Origin: Chitinophagaceae bacterium
GTDB lineage: Bacteria > Bacteroidota > Bacteroidia > Chitinophagales > Chitinophagaceae
Reading direction: 5' to 3'
Length of the DNA stretch: 64,000 nt
Assembly: GCA_020437365.1 (NCBI GenBank)
Contig: JAGQWM010000001.1
Span: 1-64,000 of the forward strand
This document shows, one piece after another, positions 26,445 to 34,322 of the stretch (position 1 is the first letter of the stretch; each line of letters opens with the position of its first letter). A model generated the notes under the pieces. The model searched no databases. It was not told the DNA's origin and was given only the letters and a program-made list of their open reading frames with translations. Made by a program: the position numbers and the translations under genes.

Positions 26445-28826
26445 ATGAAAAAATTTATACTGTTTTTCCTGCTGAGTTTCTTTTTTACTTCGGGTTTGTA
26501 TGCACAATCCCTCGATACTACCCTGGAAAAATATGCCCTCACCATGGCTCCCGAAAGAGCCTATATTCATTTTGATAAAACAACTTACGGCGCCGGCGAA
26601 ACCATTTGGTTCAAAGCCTACCTGATGGAAGGTTTTTCACCTGCCGTTGAAAGCAAAACATTTTACATAGACTGGACAGATGATAAAGGAAACCTGCTGC
26701 AACACACGGTAAGCCCTTTGCAAGGCGCTACTACCAACGGCCAGTTTGATATTCCTCCGAAATATTCCGGAAGTTTTATCCACGTAAAAGCCTACACAAA
26801 ATGGATGCTCAATTTCGATACCGCTTTTTTTTATGAAAAAGATATTCGTATCATTTCCGATTATGTATCACCCTTTCAAAATACTTCATTACAAACTACA
26901 CTTGGTTTTTATCCCGAAGGTGGCGATATGGTTCGCGGCGTCAATAATAAAATTGCTTTCAAAGCGAGGGATCAGTTTGGCAGGCCGATAAAAATTAGCG
27001 GCGCTATTCAAAATCAAAAAGGCGACATCAAAACCACTTTGAAAATTCTGCACGATGGTATGGGTTATTTCAACTTGTTGCCCAATTCCGGAGAAAGTTT
27101 TGTAGCGGTTTGGAAAGATGCCAACGGCAGCAAGCATACAACAGCTTTACCGGCGGTGCGGGAATCAGGCATTGCAGTACAAATAACTTTGCAAGGCGAT
27201 AAAAGAAAATTTTTTATAAAAGCCAATCCGGCGGCAGCCGAAAAAATTAAAAATGTTCGGTTGCTTGGCACCATGAATAGCTTCCGTGTCTTTGAAGTGC
27301 AGCGAAATTTGGACAATGGAACGACCGAAGGTGTTATTCCGGTACAAAATCTGCCTTCCGGCATTCTCACCATTTCTGTTTTTGATGGCCAATGGAATTT
27401 GTTGGCCGAGCGGATAACATTTATCAATAATGAAGAATATCAATTTCCGGCAGCTATGGAAGTGACACATTGGGGGTTGAACAAAAGAGCCCGGAATGAA
27501 ATAGAACTAACGGTACCAGATAGTGTAGAAGCCAATTTTTCCATTGCCGTTACCGATGCTTCCATAGATACAGATAGCAGCGATAATATTATTTCACATT
27601 TTTTACTATCGGCTGAATTGCGGGGACAAATTTTTAACCCGGCGTATTATTTTTCTTCTAATGATGATAGTGTATCGCAAAACCTTGACCTTGTCATGCT
27701 TACCAACGGCTGGCGAAGAATCAATTGGGACGCCATTACCAATGGGAATTTACCTGCTATTCAATATCCGAAAGACACGGCTTATCTATCCCTGTCGGGA
27801 AAAATTTACGGCGTGTTGCCATCTCAACTTGGTGTTGCGCCACATATTATTTTAATTGTCAGCGGTAATCAACAGGAGAAGAAAGGGAACCAAATGTTAT
27901 ACGTTCCCATTCAAAAAGACGGCACTTTCATTGATCAGTCGGTTTTTTTATTTGATACGGCACATGTTTTTTACCAATTGTCAAAAGGTCTGGAAGATGC
28001 TTCGGTCCATTTTATGGAAAACAAACTACCGGCAAGGACGAACCGAATCGAAGCCAATGGAAAATATTTTAATAAAATAGAAGACACCACCGGGTATGCA
28101 CGACATAAAAAATATGCAGAAGAGCTCAGGCAAATATTAATAGAAGCGCAGGGAAAACTATTGGAAAATGTCATTTTGAAAACAAAAACCAAATCGCCGG
28201 TGGACCAATTGGATGAAAGATATACGACGGGATTTTTTTCCGGCGATGGATATAAATTTGATCTGGTACATGATCCGCTGGCAGGCGCAGCTCCCAATAT
28301 TTTTGCATACCTGCAAGGCAAAATTGCAGGCCTCAATATTTCCGGTACGGCACCCAATATTAACCTGCAATGGAGAGGTAATACGCCGGTGGTTCTGATA
28401 GATGAAATTCCTTCCGATGTATCTTTTCTTTCTTCCATTGATATAAAAAACGTGGCTTATGTAAAAGTCATGCGGCCGCCATTTCTCGGTTTGCCCGGCG
28501 CTACCGGTGGCGCCATCGCTATTTATACCCGCAAAGGCAATGATATTCCCAATGAACCGGGCAAGGGTTTGGCCAATAATAAAGTAAGTGGTTATTCACT
28601 CATCCGGCAATTTTATTCGCCTGACTATAGCAGTTTTGTAGAAGCCAATGAAAAAAAAGACAACCGCACAACTTTATACTGGAATCCGCAAGTCATATTT
28701 GCCAACGGCAAACATCAACAGACAGTAACTTTTTATAATAATGATATAACTGACGCTTTCCGGGTGATTATAGAAGGAATGTCGAGCGACGGTCATTTAG
28801 TACATATCGAACAATTAATGGAATAA
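26445..28826 (+). CDS. Secreted MG2-like/TonB-plug domain protein
   Basis: This is a 793-residue exported protein (signal peptide 1-20, LYAQS). The N-terminal part (about 25-130) resembles macroglobulin MG2-type beta-sandwiches: RAYIHFDKTTYGAGETIWFKAYLMEG, GQFDIPPKYSGSFIHVKAYTKWM. The part at about 590-700 looks like a TonB-receptor plug (IFAYLQGKIAGLNISG, TPVVLIDEIPSDVSFLSSIDIKNVAYVKVM, ATGGAIAIYTRKG), but there is no barrel after it. Such plug-without-barrel proteins are common in Chitinophagaceae and of unknown function. Six bases separate it from the Smr gene, so they form one transcript. Confidence 0.75.
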   Translation: MKKFILFFLLSFFFTSGLYAQSLDTTLEKYALTMAPERAYIHFDKTTYGAGETIWFKAYLMEGFSPAVESKTFYIDWTDDKGNLLQHTVSPLQGATTNGQFDIPPKYSGSFIHVKAYTKWMLNFDTAFFYEKDIRIISDYVSPFQNTSLQTTLGFYPEGGDMVRGVNNKIAFKARDQFGRPIKISGAIQNQKGDIKTTLKILHDGMGYFNLLPNSGESFVAVWKDANGSKHTTALPAVRESGIAVQITLQGDKRKFFIKANPAAAEKIKNVRLLGTMNSFRVFEVQRNLDNGTTEGVIPVQNLPSGILTISVFDGQWNLLAERITFINNEEYQFPAAMEVTHWGLNKRARNEIELTVPDSVEANFSIAVTDASIDTDSSDNIISHFLLSAELRGQIFNPAYYFSSNDDSVSQNLDLVMLTNGWRRINWDAITNGNLPAIQYPKDTAYLSLSGKIYGVLPSQLGVAPHIILIVSGNQQEKKGNQMLYVPIQKDGTFIDQSVFLFDTAHVFYQLSKGLEDASVHFMENKLPARTNRIEANGKYFNKIEDTTGYARHKKYAEELRQILIEAQGKLLENVILKTKTKSPVDQLDERYTTGFFSGDGYKFDLVHDPLAGAAPNIFAYLQGKIAGLNISGTAPNINLQWRGNTPVVLIDEIPSDVSFLSSIDIKNVAYVKVMRPPFLGLPGATGGAIAIYTRKGNDIPNEPGKGLANNKVSGYSLIRQFYSPDYSSFVEANEKKDNRTTLYWNPQVIFANGKHQQTVTFYNNDITDAFRVIIEGMSSDGHLVHIEQLME

Positions 28827-28832
28827 GGAAGC

Positions 28833-29087
28833 ATGGGAAAAATAAAAATTGACTTACACGATATTTATAATAACAGCCGAGCTATTGAATCGGTTTTACA
28901 ACAAGCTTTTAACGATGCTATAGCCAAGAAAATAAAAGAAATTGAAATTATACCCGGCAAAGGCAGTGGCCAGCTCAAAAAGAAAGTACAGCGGTTTTTG
29001 CAAAGGCCCGATATCAAAAAACAATATCACCGGATTGAAAATGATGCCAAAAACTTCGGCCGCCTGTTTGTCTATTTCAAATTCTGA
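28833..29087 (+). CDS. Small Smr-domain protein
   Basis: An 84-residue stand-alone Smr domain: KIDLHDIYNNSRAIESVLQQAF, EIEIIPGKGSGQLKKKVQRFL, then RIENDAKNFGRLFVYF. The DLH motif is kept. The usual HGKGSG motif has Pro in place of His (IIPGKGSG). Smr domains of MutS2 and SmrB bind or nick nucleic acids, often at collided ribosomes. The His-to-Pro change may affect that activity. It lies six bases after the TonB-plug gene and 53 bases before the helicase. Confidence 0.8.
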   Translation: MGKIKIDLHDIYNNSRAIESVLQQAFNDAIAKKIKEIEIIPGKGSGQLKKKVQRFLQRPDIKKQYHRIENDAKNFGRLFVYFKF

Positions 29088-29140
29088 TAACGACAGGAGT
29101 CCGTTCAATTCTATTATCTTCGCTGTCTAAAAAAATCATT

Positions 29141-30370
29141 TTGCGTTTTAGTGAGTTTAATTTTCGTGACGAAATTTTAGAAGGCATCCGGGCTTCCAAT
29201 TATGAAACGGCTACGCCCATCCAGGAAAAAGTCATTCCTCCCATTTTGGATGGCCGTGATGTAATTGCATCGGCACAAACCGGAACCGGAAAAACCGCTG
29301 CTTTTTTATTGCCGGTGATGAACCGTTTGTTGGAAAATTATATTGACGGACAGGTAGGCGCATTAATTATTGTGCCCACAAGGGAATTGGCTATTCAAAT
29401 CAATCAACACATTGAAGGGCTTTCTTATTTTACCAACTTGAGTTCGATGGCCATTTATGGTGGCAATGATGCGCAAAACTTTGTAGCCGAAAAAAAAGCA
29501 TTGCAACATGGTACCGATATTATTGTTTGCACGCCGGGCAGAATGATTGCCCATCTGAATATGAGTTATGTCAATATGAAGAAATTGCAATTCCTCATTT
29601 TAGATGAAGCCGACCGAATGTTAGACATGGGCTTCCAGGATGACATCAACAAAATCATCAGGGCACTGCCGGCCAAAAGACAGAATTTATTGTTTTCGGC
29701 TACTATGCCCCGTAAGATTAAAGAACTGGCCAATAAAATTCTGCATCAACCGGTGGAAGTCAATATTGCCATTGCCAAACCGCCGGATTCCATTACACAA
29801 AAAGCTTATGTTGTTTTTGAAGAGCAAAAATTACCCTTGACTTTACATCTTTTACAAGAGCATGCATTTAAAAATGCATTGATATTTTGCAGTCGCAAGG
29901 CTACCGTGAAACAACTCACCAAGATGTTGCAACAAAAAAAATTGTCCGTTGCCGAAATACATAGCGACCTGGAACAAAAAGACAGGGAAAATGTGTTGTT
30001 GAAATTTGCATCGGGCCGCATACCGGTATTGGTAGCCACCGACATCCTGAGCCGTGGCATTGATATCGACACCATTGACCTTGTCATCAATTACGATGTG
30101 CCCGGCGATGGAGAAGATTATGTACATCGTATCGGAAGAACGGCGAGAGCCAAAGCAGATGGAACCGCTATTACATTGATTGGGGAGAAAGAACAAAACA
30201 GCTTCTCAGCCATTGAAGATTTGTTGGGACAAAAAATAGAAAAAGCAAAACCGCCTTCATCTTTAGGAGATGTACCAGCTTACAATCCCGGTAAAAAAAG
30301 AAAAGGCAAAAGAAATCAATCAAAAAGAAAATTCCATCGGCAGCAACCGAAGAAATCCTTTAAAAAATAA
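29141..30370 (+). CDS. DEAD-box RNA helicase, RhlE-like (TTG start)
   Basis: This 409-residue helicase has the full motif set: Q-motif (ASNYETATPIQEKVIPPIL), Walker A AQTGTGKTAA, PTRELA, TPGRM, DEAD (LILDEADRMLDMGF), SAT, and HRIGRTARA in the second RecA domain. The C-terminus is a short basic tail (KKRKGKRNQSKRKF...KKSFKK) that may bind RNA. The start is TTG at 29141 (MRFSEFNFRDEIL); no ATG exists before the Q-motif. Bacteroidota genomes carry several such helicases, used in ribosome assembly and cold growth. It is followed after 12 bases by the amidase gene. Confidence 0.93.
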   Translation: MRFSEFNFRDEILEGIRASNYETATPIQEKVIPPILDGRDVIASAQTGTGKTAAFLLPVMNRLLENYIDGQVGALIIVPTRELAIQINQHIEGLSYFTNLSSMAIYGGNDAQNFVAEKKALQHGTDIIVCTPGRMIAHLNMSYVNMKKLQFLILDEADRMLDMGFQDDINKIIRALPAKRQNLLFSATMPRKIKELANKILHQPVEVNIAIAKPPDSITQKAYVVFEEQKLPLTLHLLQEHAFKNALIFCSRKATVKQLTKMLQQKKLSVAEIHSDLEQKDRENVLLKFASGRIPVLVATDILSRGIDIDTIDLVINYDVPGDGEDYVHRIGRTARAKADGTAITLIGEKEQNSFSAIEDLLGQKIEKAKPPSSLGDVPAYNPGKKRKGKRNQSKRKFHRQQPKKSFKK

Positions 30371-30382
30371 AATGATAACAGT

Positions 30383-31204
30383 ATGAAGAATAATATAATG
30401 CGATTGACAATATTTTGTTTTGGTTGTTTTTTATTGAGTTGCACACAAAGTAAATATGCAGCTACAAATAAATCATATAAAAAACAAGTCAAAACCTATG
30501 CTCGTTTGTTGATGCAATATCCTTTGCAGGATTCTACCGGTTTGCCTTATGCGAAAAACTGGGTTGGCACCACCAATATGTCTGTGCGCAGGGCCAATTT
30601 TGTTATCATTCATCACACGGCGCAAAATAGTTGTGAGCAAACCTTGAAAACATTTACCACGCCAAAGGCGGAAGTCAGTGCCCATTATGTAATATGTAAA
30701 GACGGTACGGTGCATCACATACTCAACGATATGTTGCGGGCCCATCATGCAGGCGTAAGTAAATGGGGCAATACCACCGATTTAAATTCGGCCAGCATCG
30801 GCATCGAACTGGACAATAACGGTTTTGAACCATTTACCGATGTACAAATACAAAGCCTGTTGACTTTATTGGAGCGGCTCAAAAAAGCATTTCGCATACC
30901 CACGGCCAACTTTATTGGTCATGGCGATATTGCACCGCGCAGAAAAGTGGACCCCAACTGGCGTTTTCCCTGGCAGTTGCTGGCGCAAAATGGATTTGGT
31001 TTGTGGTATGATGCCAACAGCAATGTGCAGCTTCCCGAAAATTTTGATCCGGTACAGGCTTTGCGAATTATTGGGTACGATATAAAAGACACCGCCGCTG
31101 CAATGGGTGCTTTCAAAAGGCATTTTTTTCAGGATACTACAAAACAAGCTTTGAATGCAGACCAATTAAAAATACTCTATTCGCTGAGTAAAAAATACGA
31201 ATAG
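30383..31204 (+). CDS. N-acetylmuramoyl-L-alanine amidase, lipoprotein (Amidase_2/AmiD-like)
   Basis: This 273-residue zinc amidase has a lipoprotein signal (LLSC, Cys20). The Amidase_2 domain starts at NFVIIHHTA (H77/H78, zinc ligand), with SAHYVICKDGTVHHILNDMLRAHHAG, SIGIELDNNG and FIGHGDIAPRRKVDPNWRFPW (second His and the catalytic Asp/Lys region). It cleaves between MurNAc and L-Ala in peptidoglycan or its fragments at the outer membrane. AmiD-type enzymes feed muropeptide recycling, which fits the AmgK/MurU-like genes 8 kb away, although there is no direct link. It is probably co-transcribed with the helicase. Confidence 0.88.
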   Translation: MKNNIMRLTIFCFGCFLLSCTQSKYAATNKSYKKQVKTYARLLMQYPLQDSTGLPYAKNWVGTTNMSVRRANFVIIHHTAQNSCEQTLKTFTTPKAEVSAHYVICKDGTVHHILNDMLRAHHAGVSKWGNTTDLNSASIGIELDNNGFEPFTDVQIQSLLTLLERLKKAFRIPTANFIGHGDIAPRRKVDPNWRFPWQLLAQNGFGLWYDANSNVQLPENFDPVQALRIIGYDIKDTAAAMGAFKRHFFQDTTKQALNADQLKILYSLSKKYE

Positions 31205-31606
31205 CGAATTCAAAATTATTACCGGGTTTCGTATCACTTCGAAATGATTAATGAGTTTAGGAAGATTGCTACATTGATTGTAAAAGGGAATAGTATGCGG
31301 GGGAATTGGATTTTTGGGGTTAGACAAACTCCGGAAAGCCAAATTATATCTTGAAAAATCAGAGAAACTATCAGAAAGAATAACAAAAATGTTGAACGAA
31401 AACTTAGGAAAAGAAAGTCAGTCGGCCATAGCCAAAGTATGGGCAAGGAGCCGAAATTGGGAAATTGATTATGCTTTAACTTTACTTAGAGCATTTCAAA
31501 AAGGAATAACGAAATGAAGTCTGCACACTATAAAGATGTTTAGGCAAAACTTTCGGAATACGGATCAATCAACCATTCGCATCATTAAAAAACAACCAAG
31601 AAACGT
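31205..31606 (+). other. Gene-poor stretch with short broken frames
   Basis: About 400 bases without a convincing gene. One short frame (31244-31354, 36 residues beginning MINEFRKIATLIV) stops early. A second in another frame (31314-31517, see separate entry) follows, and its TGA overlaps an ATG that opens only nine codons. No transposase, tRNA or strong hairpin is visible. It looks like decayed coding DNA between the amidase and the NTF2-like gene. Confidence 0.4.
31314..31517 (+). CDS. Possible small hypothetical protein or gene remnant
   Basis: A 67-residue helical, charged frame (LRKAKLYLEKSEKLSERITKML..., ending SRNWEIDYALTLLRAFQKGITK). The only early start is TTG at 31314, and no promoter is evident. 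I do not recognise it. It could be the C-terminal end of a decayed gene, since a short open frame lies just upstream in another phase. Confidence 0.3.
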   Translation: MGLDKLRKAKLYLEKSEKLSERITKMLNENLGKESQSAIAKVWARSRNWEIDYALTLLRAFQKGITK

Positions 31607-32107
31607 ATGAAAAAAACCGCCTTCATCTGCCTCCTCATTATATTGTTAGTTGCATGTAAAGTGCCATATACTGAAAAGGGCACAAAGGGTATGAATCAAA
31701 ATAATAAAACCCAATTGGCTCTCGATACTGCTTCAATAAATAAACTTTTTGATAGATGGGATAAGGTTTGGCGTGATGGTCAATATGAATTGATGTCAAG
31801 TTGTGTTACGCCAAATTACATCAGGCATGATTTACAGGGAGACCGGACAATTACAAGAGATGATTATGCCAAAGAAATAAAGAAAATCAGAACTGCATAT
31901 CCCGATATTCAATTTTTGATTCACGATAGATCGATTGATGCTGATCGGGTTTGGATTAGATATACATTGAAGTACACTGACCCGAAAACAGGAAAAATAG
32001 TAAATCAAAAAGGCATGCAGGAATATAGGATTGATCAAGGCAAACTGGCAGAAACTTGGCTGGTATTGCAAGATGCAGGAACTGAATGGCCGGAGATTAC
32101 ACATTGA
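31607..32107 (+). CDS. NTF2-like (SnoaL-type) lipoprotein
   Basis: This 166-residue protein has a lipoprotein signal (LLVAC, Cys17). The mature domain is a cone-shaped NTF2/SnoaL-like fold: INKLFDRWDKVWRDGQYELMSSCVTPNYIRHDLQGDRTITRDDYAKEI, then SIDADRVWIRYTLKYTDPKTGK and GMQEYRIDQGKLAETWLVLQD. Family members are isomerases, polyketide cyclases or binding proteins. The catalytic role cannot be predicted. It stands between two degraded stretches and has no functional partner nearby. Confidence 0.75.
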   Translation: MKKTAFICLLIILLVACKVPYTEKGTKGMNQNNKTQLALDTASINKLFDRWDKVWRDGQYELMSSCVTPNYIRHDLQGDRTITRDDYAKEIKKIRTAYPDIQFLIHDRSIDADRVWIRYTLKYTDPKTGKIVNQKGMQEYRIDQGKLAETWLVLQDAGTEWPEITH

Positions 32108-32422
32108 TATTTGAAAAGAAAATTTGATTGAACAAGTTTTGATAATATAAAAATAATGGCCAGGTCAATGAACACACAAAAGATTTGCGGTTTTCTACTT
32201 TCTGTTTTCTTACTTCATAAAACAATAATCACAAAAACGCCTATTCGCCATACCTTTCTGGACACTCACATAGGCAATCTTTTAACTAATTAAAATCATC
32301 ATTTAATAAATTAACATAGAAATGACAACATTGGTAGTCGGTGCAAGTGGTGCTTCAGGAAAACATTTAGTAGGGCATTTGCTAAATAATAATCAAAACA
32401 TACATTTAAACCCGGAAAAAAA
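32108..32422 (+). other. Non-coding stretch with a gene remnant
   Basis: 315 bases between the NTF2-like gene and the end of the sigma operon. The first 210 bases are A+T-rich with no frame or hairpin that I can support. From 32322 there is the truncated NAD(P)-binding protein fragment listed separately. Confidence 0.5.
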
Positions 32423-32444
32423 TCAAGGAATCTCCCTGAATTGA
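32322..32444 (+). pseudogene. Truncated NAD(P)-binding (NmrA/SDR-like) oxidoreductase remnant
   Basis: ATG at 32322 opens MTTLVVGASGASGKHLVGHLL, a textbook start of an atypical SDR or NmrA-like protein (GASGASG is the dinucleotide-binding loop). The frame runs out after 40 residues in unrelated sequence (NPEKNQGISLN, stop 32442-32444). Its end overlaps the 3' end of the minus-strand gene at 32423. A full family member has 200-300 residues, so more than 80% is missing. The break is near 32400-32420. Confidence 0.6.
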
Positions 32445-32830
32445 TTTTTTCGCATTGGTATGCCGTCGTTTCTCCTGTTCTCCTGGATGATGCGAATCAC
32501 TTCTTTGCGGAAACGATCTTCATATTGAAAAACCTGGTTGGCCCTTACCGCATTGATGATGGTAGAAAATTGCTTTCGATAATCTAACCGCAATTCAATT
32601 ATTTTTTGTTGCAATACAAGCCGGTCAGTTTTGAACTGGCGGTGTGTTTGTGCAATATCTCTCAGGTAGTGAAAAAATATAGGCCTGAAACTCCGGGCTT
32701 CCGCTTTCGATAAGCCCAGGTTTTTTTGAATATACAACGTCATTCTTTCGGCTATCTTCACTTTGTTTTGTGCCAAAACACTACTCGCCGGAAGCATCAC
32801 AATCAATAATATGTAAAAATATTTTTTCAT
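32423..32830 (-). CDS. Periplasmic helical protein of the sigma-factor operon
   Basis: A 135-residue exported protein (signal peptide 1-20, SSVLAQ). The rest is helical and charged (KIAERMTLYIQKNLGLSKAEARSFRPIFFHYL, then RLVLQQKIIELRLDYRKQFSTII), with spacing like Spy/CpxP-type periplasmic sensor proteins, although no LTxxQ motif is present. It begins four bases after the anti-sigma-like gene, so the two are translationally close. It may sense envelope conditions for the sigma factor; this is inferred from context. Confidence 0.7.
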   Translation of the reverse strand: MKKYFYILLIVMLPASSVLAQNKVKIAERMTLYIQKNLGLSKAEARSFRPIFFHYLRDIAQTHRQFKTDRLVLQQKIIELRLDYRKQFSTIINAVRANQVFQYEDRFRKEVIRIIQENRRNDGIPMRKNQFREIP

Positions 32831-32834
32831 TTTT

Positions 32835-33602
32835 TTAATTCACCAGTAAAACACCTTGAATGTCTGCAGATTCTTTTCCAAAGTTTTGTAAGTCTTTTTC
32901 AGAAATCCCTTTTAATAAATCTTTTATTTCTGTTTCATCTGTTTTATTATCTATCCGTGCCGATTCGTTTCCGGTAAGGCCGGCATCTATAAAATCCATC
33001 AGGTCGTCCTGCTGTTCAGGATTCATATTTTTTACATCCTTTGTTATTTTGGCCATTACATTCGGACTGCCCGTATTCGAATTGTTTTTATTGATGATCA
33101 AATAACCGGATAAAAATACAACGCCGGTTATAACGGCTGCCGCAGCATAATGAACCCATTTCCTTTTGAACAACGGAATAACCTTCGTTGCCGGTTTGTT
33201 TTCATTCGTTGAAATCCTTTGTGATAAGTTTTCAAAATATCCTTCAGGTACAGCATAAGGCATTGTTTTGTCCATCTTACTCAATACAGGTGCAATGGAT
33301 TGCAATTCTTCTTCTACAGTTGGCTCATCTTGCTCTTCATATATCCTGTTCATTATTTTTCCGGGTAAGGTGGCAAAATAATTTTCAGGAACCGCATAAG
33401 GCATTGTTTTCGGAAAATGTGATAATGCAGATGACGGTTCTTCCTTTATACCCGCCTCGCTTTCTTTTATTTTTTGTAAAATAAGGGTTGCGAAATTTTT
33501 AAAATAATCTTCCGGCACGGTAAAAGGGTTCACCGGTTTGCTTTGCAATATCTTGCAATTCAATACCTTCAATTCTTCTACTATGTTTTCTTGTGCTTTC
33601 AT
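32835..33602 (-). CDS. Anti-sigma-like single-pass membrane protein with three PYAVPExYF repeats
   Basis: This 255-residue protein has one membrane segment (about 150-171, AAAAVITGVVFLSGYLII). The N-terminal side, probably cytoplasmic, carries three copies of a short motif: PFTVPEDYF (26-34), PYAVPENYF (68-76) and PYAVPEGYF (115-123), spaced 42 and 47 residues apart. The last two share KTMPYAVPE. The C-terminal side is acidic. It lies directly after an ECF sigma factor, the normal place of an anti-sigma factor, but has no zinc-finger (HxxxCxxC) anti-sigma motif. The repeats may be sigma-binding elements. Confidence 0.75.
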   Translation of the reverse strand: MKAQENIVEELKVLNCKILQSKPVNPFTVPEDYFKNFATLILQKIKESEAGIKEEPSSALSHFPKTMPYAVPENYFATLPGKIMNRIYEEQDEPTVEEELQSIAPVLSKMDKTMPYAVPEGYFENLSQRISTNENKPATKVIPLFKRKWVHYAAAAVITGVVFLSGYLIINKNNSNTGSPNVMAKITKDVKNMNPEQQDDLMDFIDAGLTGNESARIDNKTDETEIKDLLKGISEKDLQNFGKESADIQGVLLVN

Positions 33603-33636
33603 TTACGGTTATAAGATGGAATTTAGTGGGTTAAGT

Positions 33637-34176
33637 TTAATGATTTAGCATATAATCTTCAATTTTTTTTGCAGCATGATGGTAACTGGCTTTCAGGGCG
33701 CCTTCGCTGGTATCCAATACCCGGCTCATTTCTTCATAAGGCATTTCTTCATAGTAGCGGAGTGCAAATACAACTCTTTGTTTTTCAGGAAGTTGCTGGA
33801 TGGCCAATTGTAATTTCCATTCTACTTTTTGGGCATCAAAATTCCGATCGGCTTTTATTTTATTGCTCAGCCCGGTTTCTACATCGCTTAAACTGACGGC
33901 CGATTTTCTTTTCAATTGGTCCAGGTAAGTCAGGCTTTCATTGGTGGCTATGCGGTAAAGCCAGGTGTACAACCGGCTGTCTTCTCTGAAATTCTCGAGG
34001 CCTTTCCACACACGTATAAAAACATTTTGCAACACATCGTTGGCATCTTCATGTTGAACTACCATTCTGCGGATATGCCAATAGAGTTTTTCCTGGTATT
34101 TTTTTACCAGCGAAGCAAAGGCTTTTTCTTTTGTTTCTTCATGGCGAAACTGTGTCAGTAATTCACTATCATTCAT
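33637..34176 (-). CDS. RNA polymerase sigma factor, ECF (sigma-70 family)
   Basis: The protein starts at MNDSELLTQFRHEETKEKAF (179 residues); the Met codons 5 and 15 positions upstream are less likely. Region 2 has LVKKYQEKLYWHIRRMVVQHEDANDVLQNVFIRVWKGLENF and LYTWLYRIATNESL. Region 4 has LQLAIQQLPEKQRVVFALRYYEEMPYEEMSRVLDTSEGALKASYHHAAKKI. It directs polymerase to a special promoter set. It heads an operon with the anti-sigma-like gene (34 bases) and a periplasmic protein. Upstream, TAAACATTTG resembles but does not match the housekeeping -7 box, so autoregulation is possible. Confidence 0.92.
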   Translation of the reverse strand: MNDSELLTQFRHEETKEKAFASLVKKYQEKLYWHIRRMVVQHEDANDVLQNVFIRVWKGLENFREDSRLYTWLYRIATNESLTYLDQLKRKSAVSLSDVETGLSNKIKADRNFDAQKVEWKLQLAIQQLPEKQRVVFALRYYEEMPYEEMSRVLDTSEGALKASYHHAAKKIEDYMLNH

Positions 34177-34261
34177 AAAGGTCAACGGCATTTGGCATTG
34201 GTTTGGTTCGGTTAGAACCATTGATTGTGCAAATGTTTAATGTAGTTTTCATAATAAAAAT

Positions 34262-34294
34262 AAAAAAGCAGGTTCAGAAAGTGAAGAACCTGCT
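34262..34294 (-). terminator. Rho-independent terminator after the transketolase gene
   Basis: A 9-base stem AGCAGGTTC/GAACCTGCT (34267-34275 and 34286-34294) with a 10-base loop; on the minus strand it is followed by a T run. It isolates the sigma operon from read-through. Confidence 0.8.
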
Positions 34295-34322
34295 GTTATC
34301 ATTTGCAAATATTTTTTGAGTA

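Noticed and set aside
31205-32422. Insertion sequence or genomic island
   Set aside because: No transposase or integrase frame, terminal inverted repeats, target duplication or tRNA is visible; decay or deletion explains the stretch equally well.
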